From JAGVVZ01 sp964372465 (lineage in GTDB: Archaea; Aenigmatarchaeota; Aenigmatarchaeia; CG10238-14): 60,714 nucleotides of DNA. The stretch spans positions 1 through 60,714 of the forward strand of contig CAYJRA010000004.1 in the NCBI GenBank assembly GCA_964372465.1. The letters run 5' to 3'. Within the stretch, counting starts at the first letter, position 1, and each line of letters opens with the position of its first letter. Below the pieces are notes generated by a model. That model saw nothing but the letters and a program-made list of their open reading frames with translations, had not been told where the DNA came from and made no database searches. The translations under genes were made by a program, and so were the position numbers. Positions 7,821-16,668 of this stretch are shown here, piece by piece.

Positions 7821-8516
7821 ATGATGAAACCAAAAGAAATTTTTGCAAAATTGAAATTCGAGAATAGAAATAATCTGACGGAAGCGGAAGCGAGGGAAGT
7901 GCTGATACATTATGGCATTCCTGTTGCTAAGGCCGAGATGATAAGATCGTATGAGGATGCTTCGAAAGCCGGTGAGAGAGTAGGATATCCATTAGTTTTA
8001 AAGGCAATTTCCCCCCAGATAATTCATAAAACCGAGGCTGGTGCAGTCATCCTCAACGTGAGAAATGATAAAGAGTTGAAACTAGCATATAGCCAGCTTT
8101 TAAGAAATGTAAAAACTAAGAGACCAGACGCATCGTTAGACGGCATCCTAGTTCAACAAATGCTTACGGGAGGATATGAGGTGATTGTCGGAGGTAAATA
8201 CGATCAGACTTTCGGGCAGGTCTTGCTCTTTGGTTTTGGCGGAATTTTTGTGGAAGTGTATGATGATGTCAGCTTCAGGATAGTTCCGATATCCAAGGAA
8301 GACGCAAGGGAGATGATGGAGGAAATAAAGGCAGTGAAGATATTGAAAGGTTATAGGGGAAGGAAACCAGCTAACATGGATGCGTTGGTTGATGTATTAT
8401 TGAAGACTTCAAAGATGCTTCAGGAGAATCCAGAAATAAAAGAGCTGGATATTAACCCTGTTTTTGCAACCAGCCAGAATGCAGTGGCAACGGATGCTAG
8501 AATTATCATAGAGTGA
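7821..8516 (+). CDS. acdB: ADP-forming acetyl/acyl-CoA synthetase, beta subunit (ATP-grasp)
   Basis: The 231-aa ATP-grasp subunit has LTEAEAREVLIHYGIPV at the N-terminus, YPLVLKAISPQIIHKTEAGAV (nucleotide-binding Lys), GYEVIVGG.YDQTFGQVLLFGFGGIFVE, and ends with LDINPVF.. DARIIIE. The enzyme converts acyl-CoA, ADP and phosphate into the acid, CoA and ATP, a main energy-yielding step in many fermentative archaea. The matching alpha subunit lies at 12980-14287 on the other strand, so the subunits are unlinked transcriptionally. The promoter looks leaderless (TATTAATTAA just before ATG). Confidence 0.93.
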   Translation: MMKPKEIFAKLKFENRNNLTEAEAREVLIHYGIPVAKAEMIRSYEDASKAGERVGYPLVLKAISPQIIHKTEAGAVILNVRNDKELKLAYSQLLRNVKTKRPDASLDGILVQQMLTGGYEVIVGGKYDQTFGQVLLFGFGGIFVEVYDDVSFRIVPISKEDAREMMEEIKAVKILKGYRGRKPANMDALVDVLLKTSKMLQENPEIKELDINPVFATSQNAVATDARIIIE

Positions 8517-8520
8517 ATTT

Positions 8521-9012
8521 ATGCCTTCATGGCGAGCACACATTTCCATTAATCTTATTATTTTCTTTTTCTGGCTAAAGTTGCTGTTTTATTTGAGACC
8601 CGAAGTTAATATTATTTATCCTGTAATAATTTTACCATTTGTCATAATAGCTTCAGTCTTTCCTGACATAGATACGAATAAAAGCAGAATCAGAGAATGG
8701 TTTGCCTTATTATTGGCAGTTATATTGACGATTTTGTATTTAAGTAAACTGATTTTAGAGAATTGGTTTAATGTTGTGGTATTTTTCTTTGCATCGTATT
8801 TCATTATCAAGTTTCTCCCAACACCACACAGAGGCATTACTCATACACCGGGTTTTTCTTTACTTTTCTCTGTTCCGATATTTTTTATGATGTATTTATT
8901 TATTAAGACGGATTTCATAATTTCTTTTCTAGTATTTTCTATTATTTTTATTTCATACAATTCTCATTTATTCCTTGATAAAACATTCAAGTCAGAAAAT
9001 TATAGATACTAA
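8521..9012 (+). CDS. DUF457/YdjM-like membrane metal-dependent hydrolase
   Basis: The 163-aa product is mostly hydrophobic, with about five membrane segments. It carries the family hallmarks: WRAHISIN near the start, FPDIDTNKS, and HRGITHTPGF, together giving conserved His and Asp residues that probably bind metal in the membrane. The family is linked to lipid or envelope metabolism but its chemistry is not well established. It follows acdB by 4 bases, so it may be co-transcribed. Its end overlaps the convergent next gene by 4 bases. Confidence 0.8.
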   Translation: MPSWRAHISINLIIFFFWLKLLFYLRPEVNIIYPVIILPFVIIASVFPDIDTNKSRIREWFALLLAVILTILYLSKLILENWFNVVVFFFASYFIIKFLPTPHRGITHTPGFSLLFSVPIFFMMYLFIKTDFIISFLVFSIIFISYNSHLFLDKTFKSENYRY

Positions 9013-9377
9013 CTTTGTAAAGAAAAACTGCCATATGTGTATTTTCCTTGATATTTTAAAACTTCCGAAAACAGGGTTTCTATATCCAATTTTCCATGTT
9101 TTTGAACCCCATTATTGTGTGGATATTCATCAAGATACGCAGCAATAGCGGATTTTGCGTCTTCCAGTTGACCCAGATCCCATCCGGTATACAACAATAA
9201 AGGACCTGTTGGAAAGGGATGGCGTGAGTTATTTGGGTTGAAAAATAAATTTTTTGAGTCTGGTAAAGGGAATGGATTACCTAATTCGCCTATGGGTCTT
9301 GATTTTCTAACCAAAGTTGATAAATACTGAACTACTTTTTCATCTTCAACTTTGAAGACATAAGCCTGAATAGACAT
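9009..9377 (-). CDS. Unknown 122-aa soluble protein
   Basis: I do not recognise this protein. It has no signal peptide or membrane helix. The sequence shows a Pro/Asn-rich central stretch (GNPFPLPDSKNLFFNPNN, RHPFPTGPLLLY) and helical ends. The minus-strand promoter contains a TTAAATAAT box before the ATG. Convergent with the DUF457-like gene. Confidence 0.55.
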   Translation of the reverse strand: MSIQAYVFKVEDEKVVQYLSTLVRKSRPIGELGNPFPLPDSKNLFFNPNNSRHPFPTGPLLLYTGWDLGQLEDAKSAIAAYLDEYPHNNGVQKHGKLDIETLFSEVLKYQGKYTYGSFSLQS

Positions 9378-9472
9378 GAATTCCTTTTATTCTATTAATT
9401 ATTTAAGGGTTTTTTTTGGTTTATTTTGATACACAGTTAATTTATTTCAATTGAAAATCACTTTATTATAAT

Positions 9473-10705
9473 ATGAAACTAAAACCGATAAGACTGACTT
9501 CTAAATCTAAAGCAATGGTTGATAGAACGAATAGATACGTGGTCAAAGGTACATTCGCATACCCCTTGGTAATCAAAAGTGGCAAAGGCGTGTTTATTCA
9601 GGACATTGACAATAATTGGTATTTGGACTTCAATTCCAACGTATGCAGTGCTAATATAGGATATAATCACCCAGAGATTGTAAAAGTGCTGAAGGAGTGT
9701 TCGAGTTTGGGTGCTCATAAAATAGCTGGCCAAGATTTTTATTGCGAAGAGCAATTGCATCTGGCTGAAAAATTGCTGAGAATAGTGCCGGGAAAACTGA
9801 GAAAGGTTTTCTTGGTGAATAGCGGAACAGAAGCCGTAGAAAATGCAATAAAGTTTGCCTTTAGAAAGAAGGGACCTCTTCCTGGCGTGGCTTGTATAGG
9901 TGCTTTTCACGGCCGTACATTGGGAGCGCTTTCATTTACGGACAGCAAGGCCGTGCAGAAGAAGAATTATCCGGAAATAAATCACGAACTCATAAAGTTC
10001 TGCACGGATGACAAGGATCCGAGCATAAATGGTCTTGAAGAGCTGATAAAAAGAGAATCGCCGCCAGCATTTATGATGTTAGAGTGCATCCAGGGCGAGG
10101 GTGGATATAACATAGCGAGCAAGAGATTTATCAGAAATCTCAGGAAAACATGCGATGCTTATGATATACCGTTGATAATAGACGAGGTCCAAAGCGGAGT
10201 GGGAAGGACGGGTAAATGGTGGTCTTTCGAGCATTACGGAGTAGAGCCAGATATCATGGCTTGCGCTAAATCTCTGCAAGTAGGAGCTACTTTATCTTCA
10301 GATAAGTATGCACCGGGCGAGAGGGGATCCGTTTCATCTACATGGGGCGGTGGAGATAGGATAGACATGGCTGTCGGATTGAAGACAATTGAGGTTATTG
10401 AGAAGGAGAAGCTTCTATCGAAGGCTGATAAAATGGGCAAGTATCTTCTAGCAAGATTGAAGGAATTGGAAGATAAGCATCCTCGTAAAGTGTTCAATGC
10501 AAGAGGATTGGGATTGATGCTAGCCATTGATTTTCCTAGTACAGAGATACGGGATAAGGTAGAGATAGAAGCATTCAAAAGAGGCTTGTTGCTTTTAGGC
10601 TGCGGGTTTAAGTCGATCAGGTTGGCGCCGCCAATGATCATAGATGAAAAGGAAGTGGATCAAGGCGTTGAGATTCTGGATGAAGTAATAAAGAAAGTCA
10701 GATAA
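9473..10705 (+). CDS. Class III PLP aminotransferase
   Basis: The 410-aa product has class III signatures: LDFNSNVCSANIGYNHPEI, VNSGTEAVENAIKFA (phosphate binding), GAFHGRTLGALSFT, IIDEVQSGVGRTGKWW (the Asp that contacts the pyridine N), and ACAKSLQVGA with the PLP Lys, then SSTWGGGD. Relatives include 4-aminobutyrate, ornithine and lysine omega-aminotransferases and archaeal racemases. The KSLQVGA form is close to lysine 6-aminotransferases, but the substrate cannot be set from sequence. It stands alone, with a T-rich terminator region after the stop. Confidence 0.88.
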   Translation: MKLKPIRLTSKSKAMVDRTNRYVVKGTFAYPLVIKSGKGVFIQDIDNNWYLDFNSNVCSANIGYNHPEIVKVLKECSSLGAHKIAGQDFYCEEQLHLAEKLLRIVPGKLRKVFLVNSGTEAVENAIKFAFRKKGPLPGVACIGAFHGRTLGALSFTDSKAVQKKNYPEINHELIKFCTDDKDPSINGLEELIKRESPPAFMMLECIQGEGGYNIASKRFIRNLRKTCDAYDIPLIIDEVQSGVGRTGKWWSFEHYGVEPDIMACAKSLQVGATLSSDKYAPGERGSVSSTWGGGDRIDMAVGLKTIEVIEKEKLLSKADKMGKYLLARLKELEDKHPRKVFNARGLGLMLAIDFPSTEIRDKVEIEAFKRGLLLLGCGFKSIRLAPPMIIDEKEVDQGVEILDEVIKKVR

Positions 10706-10907
10706 GGTATTAACAGCTTTTTTTTGTTGTTATATCGTTTTTTTATCGTTTTAGAATAAAATATGATATTCTTTATTTCTATTATCCTTTAAAAGATTAA
10801 ATTAATGCTTCAAAACTCAATAAAAAGCAAAATAAACCACTATTTAGTTGTACTTTTACACCAAAATACATATGCTTAAAAATTCAAAAAACATAGAATT
10901 TTGTATT

Positions 10908-11279
10908 ATGGCATCAAAGCCAAAGGGGCAATCCCTTGAAAAAATTAAACATCTTGTTGCTGGAGCAACAGGGTGGGCTCAGAAAACTTTAATTAACGTC
11001 TTAAAGTCGCCCGTATCGTGGGCATCTGTTTTTTGGGACGGCTATGTAGCCGATGAGTTTCCTGATCATGTCATGAGGTTTATGAAGGTGTTTGTAGGGC
11101 TGGCTTTTATTATCAGGCTTGTAAGCGGAGCCTTTGTGGGCTTGTTTTTGGCTATAGACGGTCTTTATTCCATCTACAGGCATAGATTTGAACTAGCAGT
11201 CACACAAAACTGGAGGGAGGATGTGCCTAGAATAGCTCGTTGCCTCTTAGGTATAGTTTTGCTCGCAGGTTTTACCTAA
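10908..11279 (+). CDS. Small membrane protein, unknown
   Basis: The 123-aa product (MASKPKGQ...) has an amphipathic N-terminal part and two hydrophobic segments (MKVFVGLAFIIRLVSGAFVGLFLAI and CLLGIVLLAG). No family is recognised. A start at 10848 or 10872 is possible in frame, but a TATA-like GCTTAAAAATTC lies about 30 bases before the ATG at 10908, which favours the shorter protein. Confidence 0.5.
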   Translation: MASKPKGQSLEKIKHLVAGATGWAQKTLINVLKSPVSWASVFWDGYVADEFPDHVMRFMKVFVGLAFIIRLVSGAFVGLFLAIDGLYSIYRHRFELAVTQNWREDVPRIARCLLGIVLLAGFT

Positions 11280-11314
11280 AAACCTTATATCTTTAATCAG
11301 TATATACTATCGGT

Positions 11315-11617
11315 ATGTATAGTGCTTTTCAAACCCTATATGAAGGCTTTAGTGATGGTTTTATAATGGGTGCGGATTTGATAGGTCTTGCTTATTCTAG
11401 AATAAGTGGAAAGAGAACTCTTGGACAAATGGGTTTCACAGGTACTAATTGGGAAGGAAAAAGAGATGAAAAATTAAATTATAATTCGGGTTTATACAAG
11501 ACAGGTAAAATTCTGGGAGGACTATCAGGAACAATTTCCGTTCTTTTAACTTTTGGTTTAATTCAGCTTTTTTACTTAGTAGTCGATGGCGCTAATATAA
11601 AACACAGGAAACTGTAA
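11315..11617 (+). CDS. Small membrane protein, unknown
   Basis: The 100-aa product has one clear transmembrane helix near the C-terminus (LGGLSGTISVLLTFGLIQLFYLVV) and a soluble, Gly- and Tyr-rich N-terminal half. No family is recognised. A promoter box CCTTATATC lies 27 bases before the ATG, so the transcript is nearly leaderless. Located in a run of small orphan genes. Confidence 0.5.
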   Translation: MYSAFQTLYEGFSDGFIMGADLIGLAYSRISGKRTLGQMGFTGTNWEGKRDEKLNYNSGLYKTGKILGGLSGTISVLLTFGLIQLFYLVVDGANIKHRKL

Positions 11618-11672
11618 CAGATATATACTAGATAAGAATTATTTTAAATATATTTACTCCTTAATATTTAGA

Positions 11673-12023
11673 ATAGTACAAGTTCAAGTCCCATACAGTA
11701 TTTCCAAACAAAATGTATCTGGAAAAATTGATGCATTAATTCCCGTTCTTTCTAAAGAATATGAGGGAAAAATCAAGAATCCTCAAACCAAGTGGGATGA
11801 TCCAAGAACTCGCATGGGTTTTAGTTTTGCTTATAGTGCAGGGTTCCCCCTTGGAGATCAAAAGATTGAAGGATATGTACAAATTGCAGATGGAAGTGTT
11901 GTTGTAGATTATACATTATCGGGTATTGCTCAAGCATTTCCCGGGCAAATAGGAGAAACCATAAAAACAAGATTGGGTTCTCTATTATCCGACGGTGAAG
12001 GTTCAGCTAAACTCTATGCTTAA
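11673..12023 (+). CDS. PHA-system (PHA_gran_rgn-like) protein with apparent AUA start
   Basis: The frame is open and protein-like from 11673, giving about 116 aa: VQVQVPYSISKQNVSGKIDAL, later RMGFSFAYSAGFPLGDQKIEG, VQIADGSVVVDYTL, and FPGQIGETIKTRLGSLLSD. The pattern matches the polyhydroxyalkanoic-acid-system protein family as I remember it. The family start falls at codons ATA-GTA (11673-11678), with no ATG, GTG or TTG until 11814, which would remove the first 47 residues. A TTTAAATATAT box at 11643-11653 predicts transcription starting at about 11675, so a leaderless AUA start is the best reading. The gene could alternatively have lost its start. Confidence 0.55.
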   Translation: MVQVQVPYSISKQNVSGKIDALIPVLSKEYEGKIKNPQTKWDDPRTRMGFSFAYSAGFPLGDQKIEGYVQIADGSVVVDYTLSGIAQAFPGQIGETIKTRLGSLLSDGEGSAKLYA

Positions 12024-12025
12024 AA

Positions 12026-12964
12026 TTAACTCAAAACAGGATGCAATTTTTCTAAGCCGAGAATCTTAACCAGCAATGCCTTCTGTACATGTAACCTGTT
12101 CTCAGCCTGATCAAAAACTATTGATCTACTGCCATCAATTACATCATCCGTTACTTCTTCTCCCCTATGCGCTGGTAGACAGTGCATGAATATAGAATCG
12201 GGCTCGGCTTTATTCATGAGAGCATTATTGACTTGGTATTTGGGGAAGAATGCTTTCATTCTCCTCTCTCTTTCGCTTTCATATCCCATGCTACAGAAAG
12301 TGTCAGTATAAACCACGTTAGCTTCTTTCACAGCTTCTTCCGGTTCCCTTGAAATTTCAATTTTTGATTTTGTTATCTGTGAGTAGCCTTTAGCCGTGTT
12401 TATCATGTTTTGATTTGGTTCATATCCTTCTGGACAGGCCACGGTTATGTCCATTCCCATTTTTGAACATCCTAAAAGCAGAGAGTTGCATACATTGTTT
12501 CCGTCTCCTATATAGGCTAGCTTCAACCCCTTCAGTTCTTTCAGATTTTCTTTTATTGTGAATAGGTCAGATAGTACTTGACATGGGTGGGCCAGATCGC
12601 TTAATGCATTGATTATGGGCTTGTCAAAATTGTTTGCCATTTTCTCAAGCACCGAATGCTCGTGCAATCTAATAATTAAGCAGTCCACATACCTTTCAAG
12701 CGTTCTAGCTGTATCCTCGGGTGTTTCGTTTCTAGACATTTGGGTTGTCTCCCCAGCAACATAAAAACTGTTGCCGCCCAGTTGCTGTATACCAACTTCA
12801 AATGATAGTCTTGTCCTTGTAGATGGTTTAAAGAAAAGGAGCGTGAAAGATTTGTTTTGCAGGACTTTACTAAACGGTTTTTTCTTTAATCTTGCTGCCA
12901 TTTCAAATATCTCCAGCATTTCCGATCTTTTGATGTCGTCTAAAGTTAGAAAATATTTCTTCAT
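12026..12964 (-). CDS. argF: Ornithine carbamoyltransferase
   Basis: The enzyme makes citrulline from ornithine and carbamoyl phosphate, or runs in reverse in the arginine deiminase route. The motifs are complete: FKPSTRTRLSFE (carbamoyl phosphate), HPCQ, YIGDGNNVCNS, YTDTFCSMG (ornithine-side loop), and FMHCLPAHRGEEV. The length is 312 aa from ATG 12964. A TTG at 12976 is a less likely start. It begins 15 bases after the acdA stop codon and is probably in the same transcript. No other arginine-pathway genes are in the window, so its direction of use is open. Confidence 0.95.
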   Translation of the reverse strand: MKKYFLTLDDIKRSEMLEIFEMAARLKKKPFSKVLQNKSFTLLFFKPSTRTRLSFEVGIQQLGGNSFYVAGETTQMSRNETPEDTARTLERYVDCLIIRLHEHSVLEKMANNFDKPIINALSDLAHPCQVLSDLFTIKENLKELKGLKLAYIGDGNNVCNSLLLGCSKMGMDITVACPEGYEPNQNMINTAKGYSQITKSKIEISREPEEAVKEANVVYTDTFCSMGYESERERRMKAFFPKYQVNNALMNKAEPDSIFMHCLPAHRGEEVTDDVIDGSRSIVFDQAENRLHVQKALLVKILGLEKLHPVLS

Positions 12965-12979
12965 TTCAATCAACAAATC

Positions 12980-14287
12980 TTATTTTCGATTTTTGTAAAT
13001 ATAATGGTCATGCATCGCTTTCAATATTCTTATCGACTGATGCAGGTTATTGAATACGTGTATGCCATCATTCGCCATGATTCTCTTGATTTTTTTCCAG
13101 TCACCAACCCCAGGAACCACGTCTATTACTATTTTTCTGCTGTGTTTGATGGTATGGGATATTTTTGTGATATCTTCTAATTTCAGAATGCAGCTTTTCA
13201 GCATATTTATCACCAGAACAGCATCAACATTCTTATCATTGATCACATTAGCTAAGCAATGTTCAAATCTTAATCCATCAGCATCAGCAATAATATCTAG
13301 CGGATTGATTGTAGAAATCATCGGGTATTTTCTCCTAATATTTTCAGCTGTCTTGTCTTCAAATTCCGCAAGTTCTAATTTATTATCCATTATAATATCA
13401 GCAGCTAAAATTGCCGGACCGCCGACATTAGAAACAACTGCTATTTTTCTGCCTTTCATTTCTTGATTCAATGATAGAAAATAAGAGGTGAAATATAATT
13501 CGTCTATATCACAGATCTGAATTATACCTAACTGCTTTAAGACAGACGAATATATCCTTGACTCTCCGGCAATGCTTGAAGTGTGCGTGGATGCTCTTCT
13601 GGCAGACTGCTTGTAGTTGGCACCTTTCAATGCCACAATAGGTTTTTTAATTTTTCTAACAGTGTTGATAAAATCCTTCCCCTTCTCAATGCCTTCTATA
13701 TACATTCCAATAGACCTCGTTTGCCTATCTGAGTTTAGGAACTGAAGGATATCAGAAAATCCTATATCCCATGCGTTGCCTAGCCATACCAGCTTGCTCA
13801 CTCCAGCAGCCGAAGATTTCTGGCTTGCCATATCGAACAAAGCAGCGCCGACGCCACCTGACTGTGAAACGAGGGAGTGATTCCCCTTTCTAGGAAATAC
13901 ATCCTTTTCAAAAGTCAAATTCAATCCGTTGTCAGTATTTACTATGCCACATACGCTATTCGGGCCGAGAAACCTGATGCCTCTCTCCTTCATTTTTGAA
14001 ACTATTAGTTTTTTTTGGGAGTAATTGCCGGGTAGAATAACGCAGAACTTGCATAAAAAATTATCGACGTTTCTTAATAATTCATTCTCATTCAATAAAA
14101 CAACATACAGATCTGCCTTTGGGAAATTATCATCTTTCTTCAGATCTACAATGAATGTTTGGCCTTTAAAGAACGTGAATAAATTATGCGCTATGTTGCT
14201 GAATGTTTCCTGCGTGCATATGTTTTCTTTGAGATCCGAGTTGCCTACTAAACAAACAAATTTGGGATAGAATAATTCTTCGAGCAT
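12980..14287 (-). CDS. acdA: ADP-forming acetyl/acyl-CoA synthetase, alpha subunit
   Basis: The 435-aa protein contains the CoA-binding Rossmann domain (divergent at the N-terminus), the glycine-rich LVSQSGGVGAALFDMASQ, IGMYIEGIEKG, IVALKGANYKQSARRASTHTSSIAGE with the phosphorylated catalytic His, and VVSNVGGPAILAAD. It partners with the ATP-grasp subunit encoded at 7821-8516. The first 130 residues are less conserved than usual (for example LVGNSDLK in place of a typical GASr). It leads an operon with argF. Confidence 0.9.
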   Translation of the reverse strand: MLEELFYPKFVCLVGNSDLKENICTQETFSNIAHNLFTFFKGQTFIVDLKKDDNFPKADLYVVLLNENELLRNVDNFLCKFCVILPGNYSQKKLIVSKMKERGIRFLGPNSVCGIVNTDNGLNLTFEKDVFPRKGNHSLVSQSGGVGAALFDMASQKSSAAGVSKLVWLGNAWDIGFSDILQFLNSDRQTRSIGMYIEGIEKGKDFINTVRKIKKPIVALKGANYKQSARRASTHTSSIAGESRIYSSVLKQLGIIQICDIDELYFTSYFLSLNQEMKGRKIAVVSNVGGPAILAADIIMDNKLELAEFEDKTAENIRRKYPMISTINPLDIIADADGLRFEHCLANVINDKNVDAVLVINMLKSCILKLEDITKISHTIKHSRKIVIDVVPGVGDWKKIKRIMANDGIHVFNNLHQSIRILKAMHDHYIYKNRK

Positions 14288-14455
14288 ACCTAATATAATG
14301 ATTTTTGAATAAAAAGAAACATGTGGAATTATAAGAAGCTCCTAAATATAATATAATAGTTAGGGTTTGATAGGTCGCTGATTATATTTTGAAGTATTAG
14401 TTTGAGAGTTTTTTGTGGTTTCTGTTGGTTTGAAATAGAGAAATCATTTCAAAAG

Positions 14456-14475
14456 ATTTAAATACTAGTTGTATT
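14456..14475 (+). promoter_or_regulatory. Promoter and possible operator of the MNT/HEPN pair
   Basis: TTTAAATA (14456-14463) is a TATA box about 25-30 bases before the ATG at 14489. It overlaps the inverted repeat AATAC-TAGTT-GTATT (14461-14475). An inverted repeat on the promoter is what autoregulation by a toxin-antitoxin complex would need, though this is not proven. Confidence 0.4.
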
Positions 14476-14488
14476 ATAAAACATACAT

Positions 14489-15079
14489 ATGTATGATAAA
14501 TTAAACATTACTGAAAACCATCTGCAAGTACTTTCATTATTTACTAACGGGTTTGACAGAGAGTATTATATAAGGGAAGTTGAAAAACTACTTAAAATAA
14601 GCCCAAGAACTGCTCAACTTATTCTTGAAGATTTAGAAAATAAAGGAATTTTAGAATCAAAAACAAAAGGTAAAATAAAGGCATATACCCTAAAAAGAAA
14701 CACATCAAGCCAAAGATATATACTATTTGCAGAACACTATAAAACAATAGTGTTTTTTGAGAAAAACCTAATAATAAAAGAAATAATAGAAAAAATAAGC
14801 ACGTTTATTAGTGGAATAGGGATTGTTTTTGGAAGTTATGTCAAAAACGCAGCAAATAAGGAATCTGATTTGGACATTTTCATTGCTGGTGAGTATGACA
14901 AAAATGAGATCAAAAAAGTTTCACAAACTTACGGGATTGAAATTAGTGCGAAGTGTTATCCGTTAAAAACATTTGAAAAAAATATAAACAACGATGTTTT
15001 GCTGAAAGAAATATTAAAAAACCATGTTATATTTCTGAATTTAGAACAGTTTGTTAAACTGGTGATGAAACATAGATAA
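14489..15079 (+). CDS. Winged helix plus MNT nucleotidyltransferase (antitoxin)
   Basis: The 196-aa product has an N-terminal winged helix (about residues 10-70: YYIREVEKLLKISPRTAQLILEDLE...) and a C-terminal minimal nucleotidyltransferase domain with GIVFGSYVKNAANKESDLDIFIAG, the GSx..SDxD active-site signature. In MNT/HEPN modules the MNT partner neutralises the HEPN RNase, in characterised cases by AMPylating it. The fused DNA-binding domain would allow autoregulation. The HEPN gene follows 37 bases downstream. The genes are unusually AT-rich, which may hint at transfer. Confidence 0.8.
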   Translation: MYDKLNITENHLQVLSLFTNGFDREYYIREVEKLLKISPRTAQLILEDLENKGILESKTKGKIKAYTLKRNTSSQRYILFAEHYKTIVFFEKNLIIKEIIEKISTFISGIGIVFGSYVKNAANKESDLDIFIAGEYDKNEIKKVSQTYGIEISAKCYPLKTFEKNINNDVLLKEILKNHVIFLNLEQFVKLVMKHR

Positions 15080-15116
15080 AATAAAATGGTGTGTTGGTAA
15101 GAGAGAAGGCTTAAGA

Positions 15117-15545
15117 TTGGTGGAGCCGAATTTGAATCTTGCCGATGCATATACCAAAAAAGCAGAGGAAGCTTTGGAATCAATGAGGGTAAATATAATA
15201 AAAGATTGGAAGATATCAACAGCTTACTATACAATTTATTTCTCTGTTTATTCTTTACTTGTGAAGATCGGAATAAAATGTGAGATTCATTCATGTACAA
15301 TAGAATTTGCAAAACAATTTCTTAATGGATATTTCAGCGAAGAAGAGATTGATTTTATTGAAGATTCACTTAAAGCTAGGATAGATTCTCAGTATTATGT
15401 TGATAGGGCTGTTTCAGATACTCAATTTAACAAGATGATTAAATTCACTCCAGGGTTTTTGGTAAAGTGTAAATCTATAATTATGAAACTCAGTGAAAAG
15501 AAGATAAATGAAATAAGAAAGAAATTTCTAGAAAGAATCAGATGA
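15117..15545 (+). CDS. HEPN-domain protein (probable toxin partner)
   Basis: The 142-aa all-helical product has the HEPN order: NLADAYTKKAEEALES, DWKISTAYYTIYFSVYSLL, and LKARIDSQYYVDR. The usual RNase motif RxxxxxH appears as R-I-D-S-Q-Y-Y, with Tyr at the His position, a variant of the archaeal HEPN form. It begins with TTG (or GTG one codon later) after GAGAGAAGG. It pairs with the MNT gene upstream. Whether it still cleaves RNA is uncertain because of the missing His. Confidence 0.75.
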   Translation: MVEPNLNLADAYTKKAEEALESMRVNIIKDWKISTAYYTIYFSVYSLLVKIGIKCEIHSCTIEFAKQFLNGYFSEEEIDFIEDSLKARIDSQYYVDRAVSDTQFNKMIKFTPGFLVKCKSIIMKLSEKKINEIRKKFLERIR

Positions 15546-15592
15546 ACATCTGGCAGATGCTAAGTATCCAATACAGAAATTCTAGAAAAGGC

Positions 15593-16636
15593 TTATTCGA
15601 AACCAACACCTTCCACTAAAATAACTCCTTCATGCCCTTTAGATCCTTCAATATCGAATTTTACAGGCAGAAATTTTTCAATAGCATCAATGTTCGTCGT
15701 GACGTGATCTGTTATTCTTTCAACTGTTATTTTTGACTCCCCTTTAGCTAATGCCATATATAGCAATAACTGGTCGGCCATATATTTGTCTACGGCATTG
15801 TTCGATTCTAATGATGTTATTAGCTCCCGAGCTGCTGCCTCGCCAACTTCTTCTGCAACTATTCCTCTTTCGCCCAAAGCACTCCCTCCCAATAACGATT
15901 TTTCACAAACACCCACGCATGTGATACTTGTGCCGTGGCTTCTTGTTTTTGTGGTTGAACCCATGAGAGAAAATCTGGTCTTCGGGTATTTTTTCTTGAG
16001 TATTTCTAATGCCGCTTTGTTCTGTCTTTCTGCTATGTCTACTGGCAAATTTCCACAGATAGACTGTAGCGTGATTCCTTTTATGTCGCCTCTTTGGTTT
16101 AAGTTAATTGACTGGAGTTTGTTTACTGAGTTTGTCGTTATCCTTATTTGTCCGCCACCAAGTGGATAGAAGCCGTGATTTTTAATCTCTATGTTTGCAT
16201 CCACGCCCATTTTTTTTAAAAGCGGCAATAAAACAGAATTTGTGTAATATATTGTTGGCGCCCATTTAACGTCTGTTCCTCCGATTATATCTAGAGGCAA
16301 TGATTTCTTGCTAAAAATCAATACAGGGAGAAGAGTTTGAAGGAGCAAAGTAACACTGCCTGCCGTGCCAATGTCTATTTTACCTGTGTTTACATCAAGT
16401 TTAGTTGGCTTGAAAACAATTTCTGTAGACCATTCTTTTAGCCCTTGCACTTCGGCATTACTGATTTTAGCCATTACATCTATGCCGGTCATATGTTGAG
16501 GCCTCAATCCAGGCTTAACATCTTCTTTGCCTTTCCTGATATTTGTTATTTTGACTGGATAATTTGTGAGAACAGACAATGCAACAGCTGTTCTGAGTAT
16601 CTGACCGCCACCGCTAGAACCATCTATTTGTATCAT
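15593..16636 (-). CDS. rtcA: RNA 3'-terminal phosphate cyclase
   Basis: RtcA converts an RNA 3'-phosphate to a 2',3'-cyclic phosphate using ATP. The 347-aa length is normal. Motifs: IDGSSGGGQILRTAVALSVL at the N-terminus, LRPQHMTGI, GGGQIRI, HGTSITCVGVCEKSLLGGSALGERG, and DHVTTNIDAIEKF with the His that becomes adenylylated. A role near the abundant tRNA introns here is conceivable but not shown. Confidence 0.95.
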   Translation of the reverse strand: MIQIDGSSGGGQILRTAVALSVLTNYPVKITNIRKGKEDVKPGLRPQHMTGIDVMAKISNAEVQGLKEWSTEIVFKPTKLDVNTGKIDIGTAGSVTLLLQTLLPVLIFSKKSLPLDIIGGTDVKWAPTIYYTNSVLLPLLKKMGVDANIEIKNHGFYPLGGGQIRITTNSVNKLQSINLNQRGDIKGITLQSICGNLPVDIAERQNKAALEILKKKYPKTRFSLMGSTTKTRSHGTSITCVGVCEKSLLGGSALGERGIVAEEVGEAAARELITSLESNNAVDKYMADQLLLYMALAKGESKITVERITDHVTTNIDAIEKFLPVKFDIEGSKGHEGVILVEGVGFE

Positions 16637-16668
16637 AGAATAAAATTAATCGGGATAGTATTTGAATG

